A stretch of 64,000 bases of DNA from Rhodeus uyekii (lineage: Eukaryota > Chordata > Actinopteri > Cypriniformes > Acheilognathidae): NCBI GenBank assembly GCA_037043235.1, contig JAWRVZ010000040.1, positions 2,728,501 through 2,792,500 of the forward strand. Direction: 5' to 3'. The first letter of the stretch is position 1, and every line of letters starts with the position of its first letter. Below the pieces are notes generated by a model. The model searched no databases. It was not told the DNA's origin and saw nothing but the letters and a program-made list of their open reading frames with translations. The position numbers and the translations under genes are program-made. Below, one piece after another: positions 25,501 through 35,700 of this stretch.

Positions 25501-25585
25501 AATGCTGTTTCTCTAGATGTCAGGAGTCATTGATATGACCATGCAGAGTGACATAATGGCAACCTTTGAGAAGAACTTGGACTGA
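10540..25585 (+). CDS. brdt: Bromodomain testis-specific protein (BET family), spliced, 20 coding exons
   Basis: BET chromatin reader that binds acetylated histone tails. Coding exons: 10540-10737, 10868-11005, 11097-11238, 11736-11860, 13085-13450, 13535-13663, 13791-13994, 17321-17496, 17598-17872, 18139-18234, 18332-18460, 19748-19809, 19959-20121, 20343-20684, 20947-21035, 23066-23177, 23269-23339, 23430-23623, 23887-24085, 25517-25585. Every intron is GT-AG and all junctions keep phase, giving about 1092 codons. Domains seen: BD1 (WPF at 52-54, acetyl-lysine Asn 111), BD2 (WPF 293-295, Asn 352), a Lys-rich stretch, the NET domain (about 510-584), a Ser-rich tract, a Pro/Ser-rich middle, a basic coiled segment and a C-terminal IDM..QSDIMATFE motif as in BRDT and long BRD4. 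The ATG follows the 5' acceptor in exon 2. Human BRDT is about 947 residues, so the Pro/Ser region is longer here. Assignment to brdt rather than another BET paralogue rests on neighbouring ephx4 and btbd8 and on the short C-terminus. Confidence 0.93.
11320..11561. mobile_element. MITE with 31-bp terminal inverted repeats in brdt intron 4
   Basis: Termini 11320-11350 and 11531-11561 are inverted copies (CGTTAGCCTCATAACATAAT and its complement) with about three mismatches. ATTT occurs on both flanks and may be a 4-bp target duplication. No coding content, so the element is non-autonomous. Confidence 0.7.
11563..11705 (-). mobile_element. tRNA-derived SINE (minus strand) in brdt intron 4
   Basis: On the minus strand a tRNA-like head shows an A-box (TAGCTCAATCAG) and a B-box-like GGTTTGATCCC. 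The body ends in the fish tail GCAGACGCTTTTATCC read on the plus strand at 11568-11583. The SINE abuts the MITE that ends at 11561 and stops 30 bp before brdt exon 5. Confidence 0.65.
11861..13084 (+). other. brdt: brdt intron 5
   Basis: AT-rich. Around 12810-12900 are degenerate fish-MITE words (GTTAACATTAATG, TGATTCATTAACA). Nothing else is supported. Confidence 0.4.
13085..13994 (+). CDS. brdt: brdt exons encoding bromodomain 2 and the acidic Ser linker
   Basis: Exons 13085-13450, 13535-13663 and 13791-13994 encode a basic linker (LKNGVKRKAD), then bromodomain 2 with WPF at 293-295, DDYHDIIHQPMDMSTIK and NCYKYNPPGHEVV (Asn 352). BD2 continues into VFEFRFSKIPDE. The last exon ends in a run of Ser, Asp and Glu, a likely casein-kinase-2 type phospho-segment as in other BET proteins. 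Confidence 0.92.
13995..15389 (+). other. brdt: brdt intron 8, left part
   Basis: AT-rich with a TA/CA run at 14902-14931. No exon or recognised element. Confidence 0.4.
15390..16600 (+). pseudogene. Decayed LINE reverse-transcriptase remnant in brdt intron 8
   Basis: Short stretches in shifting frames recall a fish L2/Rex-like LINE: a region like VLRDCVHELAWVLTEIF near 15780-15830, NDY.PVALT-like bases near 15925-15950, a CFE.LV-like segment near 15963, a PQGSVLGPLL-like segment near 16150-16190 and TKEMV-like bases near 16335. Many stops and shifts. A TG microsatellite (16456-16527) splits the 3' part. Confidence 0.55.
16456..16527. repeat. TG dinucleotide microsatellite
   Basis: About 35 uninterrupted TG units inside the decayed LINE. 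Confidence 0.95.
17598..17872 (+). CDS. brdt: brdt exon encoding the NET domain
   Basis: One exon carries the extra-terminal domain: MSYEEKRQLSLDINKLPGDK at about 511-530, followed by GKVVNIIKVREP, an acidic IEIDFETLKP stretch and LRALECYVV. In BET proteins this module binds partners such as NSD3 and JMJD6. The preceding exon (17321-17496) is Lys-rich and matches the basic interaction segment. Confidence 0.9.
18332..18460 (+). CDS. brdt: brdt exon encoding the Ser-rich tract, with an internal alternative donor
   Basis: After IETEG the exon encodes about 30 residues that are almost only Ser and Asp. The donor used in the model is GTTAGC at 18461. A stronger-looking GTGAGT donor occurs inside the exon at 18344 in the same phase, so either splice form keeps the frame. 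Confidence 0.75.
18461..19747 (+). other. brdt: brdt intron 12
   Basis: T-rich intron with a C run near 18527-18537. Open frames here lack splice support. Confidence 0.4.
21231..22079 (-). mobile_element. Solo LTR in brdt intron 16, perfect 5-bp target duplication
   Basis: The 849-bp element starts TGTTACG and ends CGTAACA, the TG...CA inverted ends of an LTR. It is flanked on both sides by GATGG (21226-21230 and 22080-22084). A TATAAA occurs on the minus strand at 21901-21906, about 175 bp from the minus-strand start, so the promoter points leftward. No internal coding region or second LTR is present. The 5-bp duplication fits Gypsy or endogenous-retrovirus families. Confidence 0.85.
22085..23065 (+). 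other. brdt: brdt intron 16, right part
   Basis: Unremarkable intron DNA. Nothing supported. Confidence 0.4.
24086..25210 (+). other. brdt: brdt intron 20, left part
   Basis: AT-rich, with TTA/AAT simple tracts. No exon seen. Confidence 0.4.
25211..25453. mobile_element. GC-rich fold-back element in brdt intron 20
   Basis: Ends 25211-25249 and 25415-25453 are imperfect inverted copies (about 39 bp, sharing GAGCAGGGC and GAGAACGGC). The element is far more GC-rich than the flanking AT-rich intron and has no coding content. Confidence 0.65.
25517..25585 (+). CDS. brdt: brdt last coding exon, P-TEFb-type C-terminal motif
   Basis: The acceptor TTTCTCTAG ends at 25516. The exon encodes 22 residues (VIDMTMQSDIMATFEKNLD is the core) and TGA at 25583-25585. 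Together with the preceding RERRRREA it matches the C-terminal motif of BRDT and long BRD4 that contacts P-TEFb, which marks this protein as BRDT/BRD4-like and not BRD2 or BRD3. Confidence 0.88.
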   Translation: MSGVIDMTMQSDIMATFEKNLD

Positions 25586-25598
25586 AATATAAACAAAT

Positions 25599-25604
25599 AA
25601 TAAA
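25599..25604 (+). terminator. brdt: polyA signal of brdt (proximal)
   Basis: AATAAA 14 bases after the stop codon. It is unusually close, so a longer 3' UTR ending at a later signal, for example AATAAA at 27038-27043, is also possible. Confidence 0.45.
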
Positions 25605-27290
25605 AACCTGCTTGTTTGTTTTGCGCTTCTGTTCAGTGAACAGTGCAGGCCGTGTTTTCTCTTCCCATACTTGCTCCATGAGTCCTGGCGACTGAAACGG
25701 GTCTTAGTCTTTCGACGGGCAAAAAATATTGCAATACAGCTTCATCACTTTACAGTTGTACTAAATTTGCTCTCGTTAAAGATGATACAGTGGTGGACAT
25801 TGTACAATGTTGTAAGACCAATATTTGCACCATTTACAGTGTTGTGTATATTGTTGTTTTTGATATTTTGATGAGTTTGATGCTGGATCCAGAAAAGCCT
25901 GCACTGAAATGCTGCTGATTGTCTGAAGCAGTTATGAAAGAGGAACAAGTCTTGAAGTTTCATACGTTTTTTTTGTTTTGTTATTGTGTATTTTTGTTCA
26001 TAAAGAAGAATGTTTACTTCTCTTGATTATTGTTGTAATCTGAATCTTTGACACATTCCATCAACCCTTCTGCTGTATAATTATTACATACAGCTGGTCG
26101 TCTTGCGCTAGCTGTTGTCAGAACTGTAAAGGATATTCCTGCGCGGGGCCGTGTCCCTGTTTATCCTATTAGCTGTTATTTCACATATTTGACTTAATGC
26201 AGCAATTTAAACAGAAAATGTGCTCGCTGCGTTTAAACTTGTTCTGTTTAAGTTATATATGCATATATATTAAACAAATATTTCTGTAGTGTCAGAAATG
26301 TAATGTAAGCATGTGTGTATAAATATTTAGTGTTTTTGTTACTGGGGGACAACCCTTTTTTCTTTTCTTTTTTTTCTTCTTCAGGTGTCTGCCTTTGAAG
26401 AATCAAACTTATTTGGAAGAGTTATTGCACTTCCTTGTATTTCTATTTGTATTCACTTGGAAGTGCAATGCCATATGTTTCTCTCTTGGAAATGAGAGGC
26501 AGTTCTCTGTGCCTACAGTTAATGGGTTCTCTAGTCTTAGAGCTCTGTTGATTCCAAGGTGTGATCTGGTGATTGTACTGCACTGAAAACATGTTCAAAA
26601 TCGTTTCTCTGACTAATGGTTGTGGCAGTTTTCATCACAAGCACTTTATTCATTACACCACCACGCCGAGGTGTCACATGCTAGTGAGGGAAAGATTATT
26701 TCAAAGAAATCACATTCTAAAAGTTAAATCAATAAAAGAAAGAAAATTAAGTATTTTTATTAAAATGTGTGTTGTGTTTTTTTTTACCTTTGGGTCATTC
26801 TTGTCATTCAGTACATACATACTCACGTACCTTGCATATAATGCTATATTGTTCAAAGGTTTAGAAAATTATTACCACTATTCTGTAAGAACGCATGTAA
26901 ACAACAGAAGACATTTATTAAAAAAGAAAAAAATGCATATATCAAATCACTGCATTTCCTCTGATCTTTTACTATCAAAATTGATTCAATTTCACTGTGC
27001 AACTGCAAATTTCCATCCTGTTAAATAATCATCAAGCAATAAAATGTACACGCCAACGTCTTTTCCTGTCCTTGCCTTTAACGATAATGTATGATTCTGA
27101 ACTATAAGTCAACAGCAGAGTAGTGGGATTGTCTAATTTTTCCCATGCCTCTCATTTACTAAGACCAAGTTTTTAAACCTACATTATAAATATCTATTAT
27201 ATGCTTTAGGCGGAGCCTAAGGTCTCGAGAAATCGTTATTTTAATCCGATTCTCTTCATATGTTTTAGCTAGGATACGCCTCGTCATAAA
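25605..27290 (+). other. brdt 3' flank and brdt-ephx4 intergenic DNA
   Basis: AT-rich sequence without a supported gene. Short frames here have no splice or codon support. AATAAA at 27038-27043 could end an extended brdt 3' UTR. GC content rises from about 27290 toward the ephx4 start. Confidence 0.5.
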
Positions 27291-27663
27291 GCTCTTCCAC
27301 TGCGAGCGCGAGATCTCTGCCGTGATTGACGAAGACTCCGCTGATTGTTACCGGGAGCGTTTATGCGCGCGAGGTGGGCCCAGGCAACTGCGTTGACTAT
27401 CATGGGAGCCTTCTAGTTTTGTCAGTGTGGATGGTGTGTAATGGTTTAGTCCGAGGTGCAAACACCTTTGGGACCGAGCATCTCTCCTGTCATACGTCAG
27501 CGCGACTCCGTAACGTCTACACAGGGATCCTCCCCAGTCAGGATGCGCTCGTGACAGTGCGACACGGCTTTTAGGATGCACGTAATGTTTGAAACACGGG
27601 CACTTGAGCAAACAAATCAATAGAAGCCGTGATCAACAAGCGTATTCCTGCAGTAATGTGAAG
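27290..27663 (+). promoter_or_regulatory. ephx4: ephx4 CpG-rich promoter and leader region
   Basis: The sequence changes from AT-rich to CpG-bearing (several GCGCG and CGAG words) and ends at the ephx4 ATG. No TATA box is evident at a fixed distance. The transcription start cannot be placed from sequence alone. Confidence 0.4.
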
Positions 27664-28299
27664 ATGGCGAGACTGCTTCATAACTTGCTGTTGTTGACAG
27701 TCGCGCTGACGCTGAAGATCAGAGTTATGGGATACTGGTCTCTCATCTATGGATATTGCGCGTTATGCACGGGCGTTGCGCTGCTCAAACTTGGCTGGAA
27801 TATCATTCTACGACCGTCAACAACCTTTCAGTGGACGGTTCGTGAGACACCCCCCGCGTGCCTGAATGACACGTCCTTGGGAACCCACTGTTATGTTAGA
27901 ATCAAGGTATGAGATTTCGTTAGGGATCGGTGTAAGATGGATGCATGACAGTGTATGAAATAATGTATACATGAACGTAACTTTCCTTTTTACCAGAGTT
28001 AACTTTATTGTCTCAAATGTGTCTCTTAAAAATCTTTTGGGGAAAAGAAATGAGACTATTGTTGTCGTACAGTAGGAGTAGATATATAAATTATAACAAA
28101 TATTTGTGTATTCCTGTTTGGGATCAAACCAAATTTACTTAATAGTCTTTTTCCTCAGATTTTGACCTCCTTTTAATCTCATTGAGAAACATTTGAGAAA
28201 GGGATAGTTCACCCAAAAATGAAAATTATTTCATAATGTACCCACCCTCATGTTGTTCCAAACCTGCATGACTTTTGTCCATACAATGGAAGTAATAGA

Positions 28300-28369
<70 letters not shown>

Positions 28370-29681
28370 CTATCCCTTTAAAGAGATCTCATTTGTGATC
28401 CCAATGGGTTTTCTCCTGGAAGAAAATTCAGCACTGTCTGGGTGGACAGCAGTGTGATCAGTTTCCAACAGAATGATAATCATTGCTTGGACTTTTCTGT
28501 CCACTCAAGTGGTGCTGAAAACATTTCTAGGCAGTTTCAAGACGAGCTCAGTGTTAGGTATTCTGATTTTGTGTACCTTTCTAACCTTAAAAAGAATCAT
28601 TTGAAACATCCTTGAAAATAACTTATTTGTTCCTGAGTATGTGTAACCTTTTGTAAGGTGGATTGTTTTTTGTATTTAAACAGGATCCCACAACCTGTTT
28701 GTATTCAAAAGGAAACAACTTTCTTTTTAAAAGCTGCACAGCCCTTAGATACTATCACATGCAATTTGATGCAGGCTATCATTTAACAGGGTATGAATTT
28801 TCTCATAAATGTCAATGGAAGATATTGCTTCAATATTAGCTGAAGCCTGCGGACACGAGTCCCTCTCTCCTGATACATTTTATGGCTCTATAAAGCAGAG
28901 TGATATGAGAATGGATTTTACATCAGGATGGACAGGCCTGTGTGATTAAAGAAACTGTACTATCCTCCATGTACGGTGAAGAATAACCGCCTCTGGTCTC
29001 TATGGTTTTAGGAGTCTGGACTCAGATTTCACTATGTTGCTGCCGGGGAACGAGGAAAGCCACTTATGCTGTTTCTGCATGGATTCCCTGAGTTTTGGTG
29101 AGACTCAAACACACTCACACAAACAAGGGAAACACTTTCTCTACTGGGATGCTGCCAGACACAGATTGGAAATATGTTGTTGTGGAATCAGTCCACGTTA
29201 TACACATGGTGTCAGAGACACAAAGCTTCCCTTTCAACACATACTTCTCTCTTTTTACGAAACAATGTCTAAAAATATGAACGTAATGCTATTAATATCT
29301 TCTTGAGATTCTGAGGTGTGCTGTATTAATGTTACGAAATGTAAAACGATGATGTATTGTATTAAGGTTCTGAAATGTGATATGGAGTGTCGTGACATTC
29401 AGACTATCTTGGGACCAGTGAAGCTGTCATTTCAGTGAGCTGCCAGACAGCAGAACTGCGATCAGGACAGGACTGTGCCTAATTAATGTGGCATGGCTCC
29501 TTTCTGCTTCACTGGCCAATCCACTGCTCCAGAATCAGTGATGAACTCTTGGATGAGTAGAGGAGACCTGGAGGACACCCTTTTTTCTGACTGCTGCTCC
29601 ACTTTAGTTTGCTGCATTCAAAAAGTGCAAGTCAAAGATTTCCCTCACTGCTGAGCAACAGGGAAGCATTGAGGTTATTAT

Positions 29682-29715
<34 letters not shown>

Positions 29716-32700
29716 AATTTAAAGCTCATCTATATTCTAAAATATTGGGTTTGGGTCATGAGAGCCTTTTCGGCACCTGACTCATCAGAATCATAGTCAG
29801 GCTTCCTTCTTCTGCTTATCCTCAACTTTCTCTTTCTCTTCCTCTTTCTCTCTCTCTCTCTCTCTCTTCTAAAGTGCTAGCCAGTGGTGCAATCTTCCTC
29901 TGCTTTTTTAGATTTTTGGCTTAAGTGGATTTATAACACTATTATTGTAGGTTACAAAACAATAGCAGAACTGATCCATTCAGGCCTAAATTTGGTCAGT
30001 CTAATAAAGTCATCCTTTTTGCACAGAACTTGCAAGATCCTCTAAACTATAAATGTAGCTGTATTTACATTTTTAAGCTACAGTATATTTATATTTATAC
30101 TATGGGGAATTTTTTGGGAAATATTATTTTATATCTGAACTTAAATATTTTTAAATATAAATATCTTATTAGGTTTAAACTGTTTGTTTTTTTACTCGCC
30201 ATTAGAGATGTTACATGAGCACTGCCATTTAAAAGTTTGGGTTTGGTAAAATTCGTAAAAATGTTTTTGAAAGAAGCCTCTTATGCTCACCAAGGATAAA
30301 TTGATTTGATTAAAAATACAGTCTTTTGTGAAATATTATTACATGTAACTGTACATTTGAATATATTTAAAATATAATTTTTATTATTATTTCTGTGATA
30401 GCAAAGCTGATTTTTCAAATCTTACTCCAAATCTTCAGTGTCACATGATCCTTCCGAAATCATTCTAAAATGCTGATTTGGTGCTCAAGAAACATTTACA
30501 TCATTCATGCATTTGGCAGACACTTTTATTTAAAGCGACTTACATTGCATTCAAGGTACACATTGACATTCTAATCAGTTATTCAGTTAAATGACCTTGG
30601 CGTTGCAAGCGCCACGCTCTACTGTTTGAGCTACAGGATAGCACTTATTATTTTTTATCAATGATGAAATAAGGTTTTTAGAATTCTTTGATGAACAGAA
30701 AAGTTTTTTTAAAATAGAAATGTTAAACATTAAACATTGTAAATGTCTTTGCTATCACTTTAGATCAACTTAGTGCATTCTTGTTTCTGAATTTCTTTCT
30801 GAACCCAGACTTTTGAATGGTTGTGAATAAAACTGAAATATGAAACAATGACTGTCCGTAAAATAAAATAATAGTGATTATTCATTCATTCATTTTTTTT
30901 TCATTTATTACTTTTCCATGGTCTACCCAGTACCCCATTGTGACCCCCTGCACCCACTTTGAGAATCCCTGCTTTATTCTATCTTATAGATTAAACAAAA
31001 AAGTAAATACTGTAATGTAGAAAAGGGAGAGTGAATGTTCAGACCTATCTCAACCTCTTGATCTAAATTTAATGGCAAACTGTATACTTGTGTAACCAGT
31101 AGAAATCATACAAAAAAAGATATCAAAGATTTACCCCTTGTTTTTCCAGGTTCTCCTGGCGTCACCAGCTGAGGGAATTTAAGAGCGAGTTCCGTGTTGT
31201 TGCCGTGGATATGCGAGGCTATGGGGAGTCTGACCTGCCCTCCTCCACTGAGAGCTACCGACTAGACTACCTTGTCACTGACATCAAGGACATTGTGGAG
31301 TATCTGGGTAAGAACAGACTGCCTCCATTACCTCAGCCCTATTTCCATTTCACATTGCAGCTTGTCTAGAGGTTTTGATAAGGCTGTTGTAGTGATGAAT
31401 GCTAATGTAGCGCTCTTTCCAATAGTCTGAAATGTGAAGGTGACCCATTCACAGATGTCCTTGGCTTTTTAGATATTTACTGTTAGTTTAGGCTGCTTAG
31501 CATGAAATCTAACAAACTGTCTTTAGATTTCAAATACAGAATTACTAGTAGAGCAAAGTTACGGTGCGACTCAAGGACTCTTTTGGATGAACACCATATT
31601 TCATGTCAAAGTTAAATTCATCTGTCTTGCACACAGTGGCATGTGTGTAAGCGTCTGGTGGTGCATTATGACAGGCCGTCAATGACACGTTATTAGGATT
31701 CATGATGATGTCTTGCTCCAGGGTCTCAGCTCCTTGACATTGGAATCACTCTATTGCAGACGGTGGAAATGTCCACCCTGGCTCACAGCAATGGTTTCAT
31801 TCATCCTTAGTCAGTCCTTGTCATGACACTAAATGTACTACAACGTGATATTATTGCAAAAAAGGACGTGCTTACACATGAACCACAGTGTAAACAGTAG
31901 TTATATCACTAAGTAAAACACAAGGCCCAAGAAAATATTTGTTTGCAACTGTGGCCTAGTGGTTAGACATTATACTATGGTGCTCATTTGGAAAATACGT
32001 GTTTGAGTTTGGCTTGTGCCATTTCCCGATACTATTAATAAACCATAGACAAATTCTTGTTTATTTATTTTTTACCAATGCATGTCATGTGCAGGACTCC
32101 AATTTAGTTAACTCTAAAAAAAATTCTTAAATATCAAATATAAATTTTATTTAACAATAAAATGGTTATGATACATTTTGATTCTAGTCCTTTCCCAGTC
32201 CTATTCCCCCTGTTTTCACTATCATCTCCTGTGTTGTTTCTCGCTTTCCGCTATTAATTATGAGGCATACATACACAACAAACACAAACATGTCAGCTTC
32301 CTCCTTCTGATCCTCTCCTCAGGATACAACAGATGTTTTCTCGTGGGGCATGACTGGGGTGGCATCATCGCATGGCTCTGTGCAATTCACTACCCTGAAA
32401 TGGTGACAAAACTCATAGTGCTGAACAGTCCTCACCCCTGTGTGTTCACTGGTAAGAGCCCTATACATCTGACAAACAGACTTCCTGTTCAATCATGCCA
32501 ATTCCAGAGGCTCTGCTTTGTTTTTAGGGCTCATTAGTATGATCTGCATCATTCACAATGAAATATTGTGGTTAGGCCCAGGGAATCAATGGGCTATGCC
32601 CTCCATCTGTCTTGTGCACTCCAGCCCTGGAGGAGGAGGTAATTACAGGCAGGCTTTTGGCAGAGACACGATACCCTCTCATAATAACACTCAGTACCTG

Positions 32701-35700
32701 CCATACCTTAGTGGCATGTTGAATACATCTTTTGCCTTTCTAGTTCTTTTGAAATGTATCGCTTATCCCTTTATTGTATGTGTTATGAAACATGCTTGAT
32801 TAAATGTTCTTACTTAAACTAGATCTCATTACTGATATCAAAAGGTATGTTGCCAAGAGACAACACATTCTCAAGTTTTGTTACTGTATAATGGTGTGTT
32901 AAAGGGACTTTTCTTCTTCTGTAAGACACAAAAGAAGATACAGTACAACCCCGACTTACGAAACGCTCCACGTACGAAAAGTTCAACGTACGATAAAAGA
33001 TTTCGGGGGTTTTTTCGCCCGAGTAACGACAAAATGATCGAGATGCGAAAAACGAAATCTCGGCCGAGGCGATGATTTCCGAGTTTTGTTTTGAAATTTG
33101 CCCGGAAACTCGACCCAATCGTCCTGCTCTCCCATTGGCTGTCTCCTGGCCATTGTTGCCAGGTTGTACTTAAGATTTCCAGCCCAACTACAGCTTAAAA
33201 CCCACCGGGAACCCGCCCAATCTGGCAACACTGCTCCCGGCTCCGACTCTTTCGCTGCAGCATCCCTATTGGTCAGCATCGCTCCCACCAGCCTCTGCGT
33301 AGCAGCGTTTCTCTCCCATTTCGTCTGTGTTACGCTAACGCTACAGTTCGTCCGCGCTTTCGCATACAAGTTTTGTTTTCTTCGTGCTACATCGCCATTA
33401 TTTTGTGCCCAGTCAACATAAACTTTTTTCTAATCACTAGCCATGGATGTGAAGATTGTTGCTGAGAGCTTTGCAACAATCTTCACATCCATGGCTAGTG
33501 ATTAGAAAAAAGTTTATGTTAATTGGGCATGACGTAATGGCAATGCAGCACGATGAAAGTGAAAGGGAAGAAGTTGATATTCTCCATGGAGACGAAAAGG
33601 GAGATAATTGAGAAGCATGAAGCTGGGATGTGCTTGTCCGCCGTAGCGAAAGAATATGGCCGTAATCCTTCAACCATAGGGACCATACTGAACAAGCATA
33701 GCTTTATTATAAAAATAAATGTGGTGTTTTCGTAGGGCTTGGAACGGATTAGGCAATTTACATATAAAACCCTGACCGACTTACGAAAAGATCGATATAC
33801 AAAGCCAACCTCGGAACGGATTATTTTCGTAAGTCGGGGTTCTATTTGTATTGCGAAAAATGTTGGTAACCAAAAAGTTTTGTTTGCCATTGACTTCCAT
33901 TGTATGGACAAGTCAATGGGAAACAAAACTGGTAAGCAAGAAATAATTTTGAATTTTCTCTCTTCTCTATCCAGATTATGCCCTTCGTCACCCCAGTCAG
34001 ATGCTCAAGTCAAGTTACTACTTTTTCTTCCAGTTGCCACATTTCCCGGAGCTAATGCTCTCCATCAATGATTTCAAGGTGAGCTTGACAATACTGCTTA
34101 AAAGTTTGGGATCAGTAGTTTTTTTTTTAAATTATTATTAAAGAAATGAATAGCCTGCTAATCAGTAAATAAAGGCATTTAATTGATCTTAAGTAACTGT
34201 AAAGACATTGTTTAAAAAATGTCAAATAAATGCTGTTTTGACAACACATCAGAAAAAAAATTGTTGTAAAGTTTATCAAAATAGAAAACGTTAAACTGTA
34301 ATAACATTTCACAAGATTGCTGTTTTTACTGTATTTTTAAACAAAAAACCTCCTGATTCATGATGATGTCTTGAAAATTGTTAATTATTACAAAAGTTAC
34401 TTTTATTGCTTGATAAACCTTACTGTAATAAATGAATGTATTCATTAATGTACAGCAAACAAAATATTCGGAATTTTTGGATTGAATTCAGAATTTCTAC
34501 AATCATTTCTATAAGTAGCTACAAATGTAGTTTATGAACTGATAAATGCTAGATTACTAAACTGTGGGTTGATTTTATAGCTATTGTTTTAATTACCCAT
34601 CATTCTGGATGATTCTTCATAATGAAACAGCTTTTCGATCCAGCATGTGAATTTGTTTGTGTCAGAATTACTAATACAGAGTGAATCAGTAGGCCAAGTT
34701 TATCCATCTGTCTTCAACACACACAGCTCAGTCATTATGAATCAGCTCTGACACTACTTTAGTGTGTTTATTATTTTGTGCATATCACGCATCCTAAATG
34801 GAAACCTATAGTAAGCATGTATTTAAATAATCCAATGTGTCATCTAGTATAATTTATAGGACATAATATAAAACAGGTATAAATAAGAGAAAGAATATTC
34901 AAACTTAATTGCTTAGCTACCTTTGTAAAGTGATATATTTATTTAGCATAGCATCTATAGAATTGCTATTTTTTCTTTTCAGGTACTATTTTGATGGAAT
35001 TATGGTACACACTTTAAATAAATTAAATAAATTGATACAAAGCATTTATTGTCCATATTTTAAGTTGTACCTTTACTTATAAACATACATGTAATTACAT
35101 ATTTAGTTTCTGTGATGACATGTATAAATGTAATTACTCTAACCTTAACAGTATCCCACCTCAATAGCAGAAAAAGTGTTTTGCAATACAACATGAACAC
35201 TATTATTATTATTTTTTTTACATATAGGGATTGGACAATGAAACTGAAACACTGGCCAGTGTAGTGTCGGAGGTTTCACAACTACCAAATGCATGGCCTG
35301 GTGGCCAGTGTTCAATAATTTCACATTCCATCAGTAAGAAGAGAATGTGAAGGTTGAATTAGCAGAGCAATAGCACAGCTGCATATAAAATATTGCAATA
35401 GCGCAGCTGTAAAATCTGACAGAGAACTGTCATGTTTGTTTACGTTCTTCCAGTTTCCCCATGCGCTCCTTTGTCATCACCCTAGTCACCTGTTGTGTTA
35501 TTAATCACCTTGTTAGTATTGTCAGCTGTGCATCGTTTCTGTAATTAGACAGAATTAGTGTTCTCCCTCAGTCTTGGTCCGTTTTCGTCACTATTGTAGC
35601 ATCAGTGTTGTGTGTATGTATTGATACCTTCCTAATCTCCTGAGTTTAGTTCATTAAAAGACTATTATCTTTGTAATGGTCTTTGTGCTACTTACCCACA

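Noticed and set aside
27326..27620. Overlapping frames on both strands upstream of ephx4
   Set aside because: CpG-rich promoter DNA gives long chance frames; neither shows a domain or splice sites.
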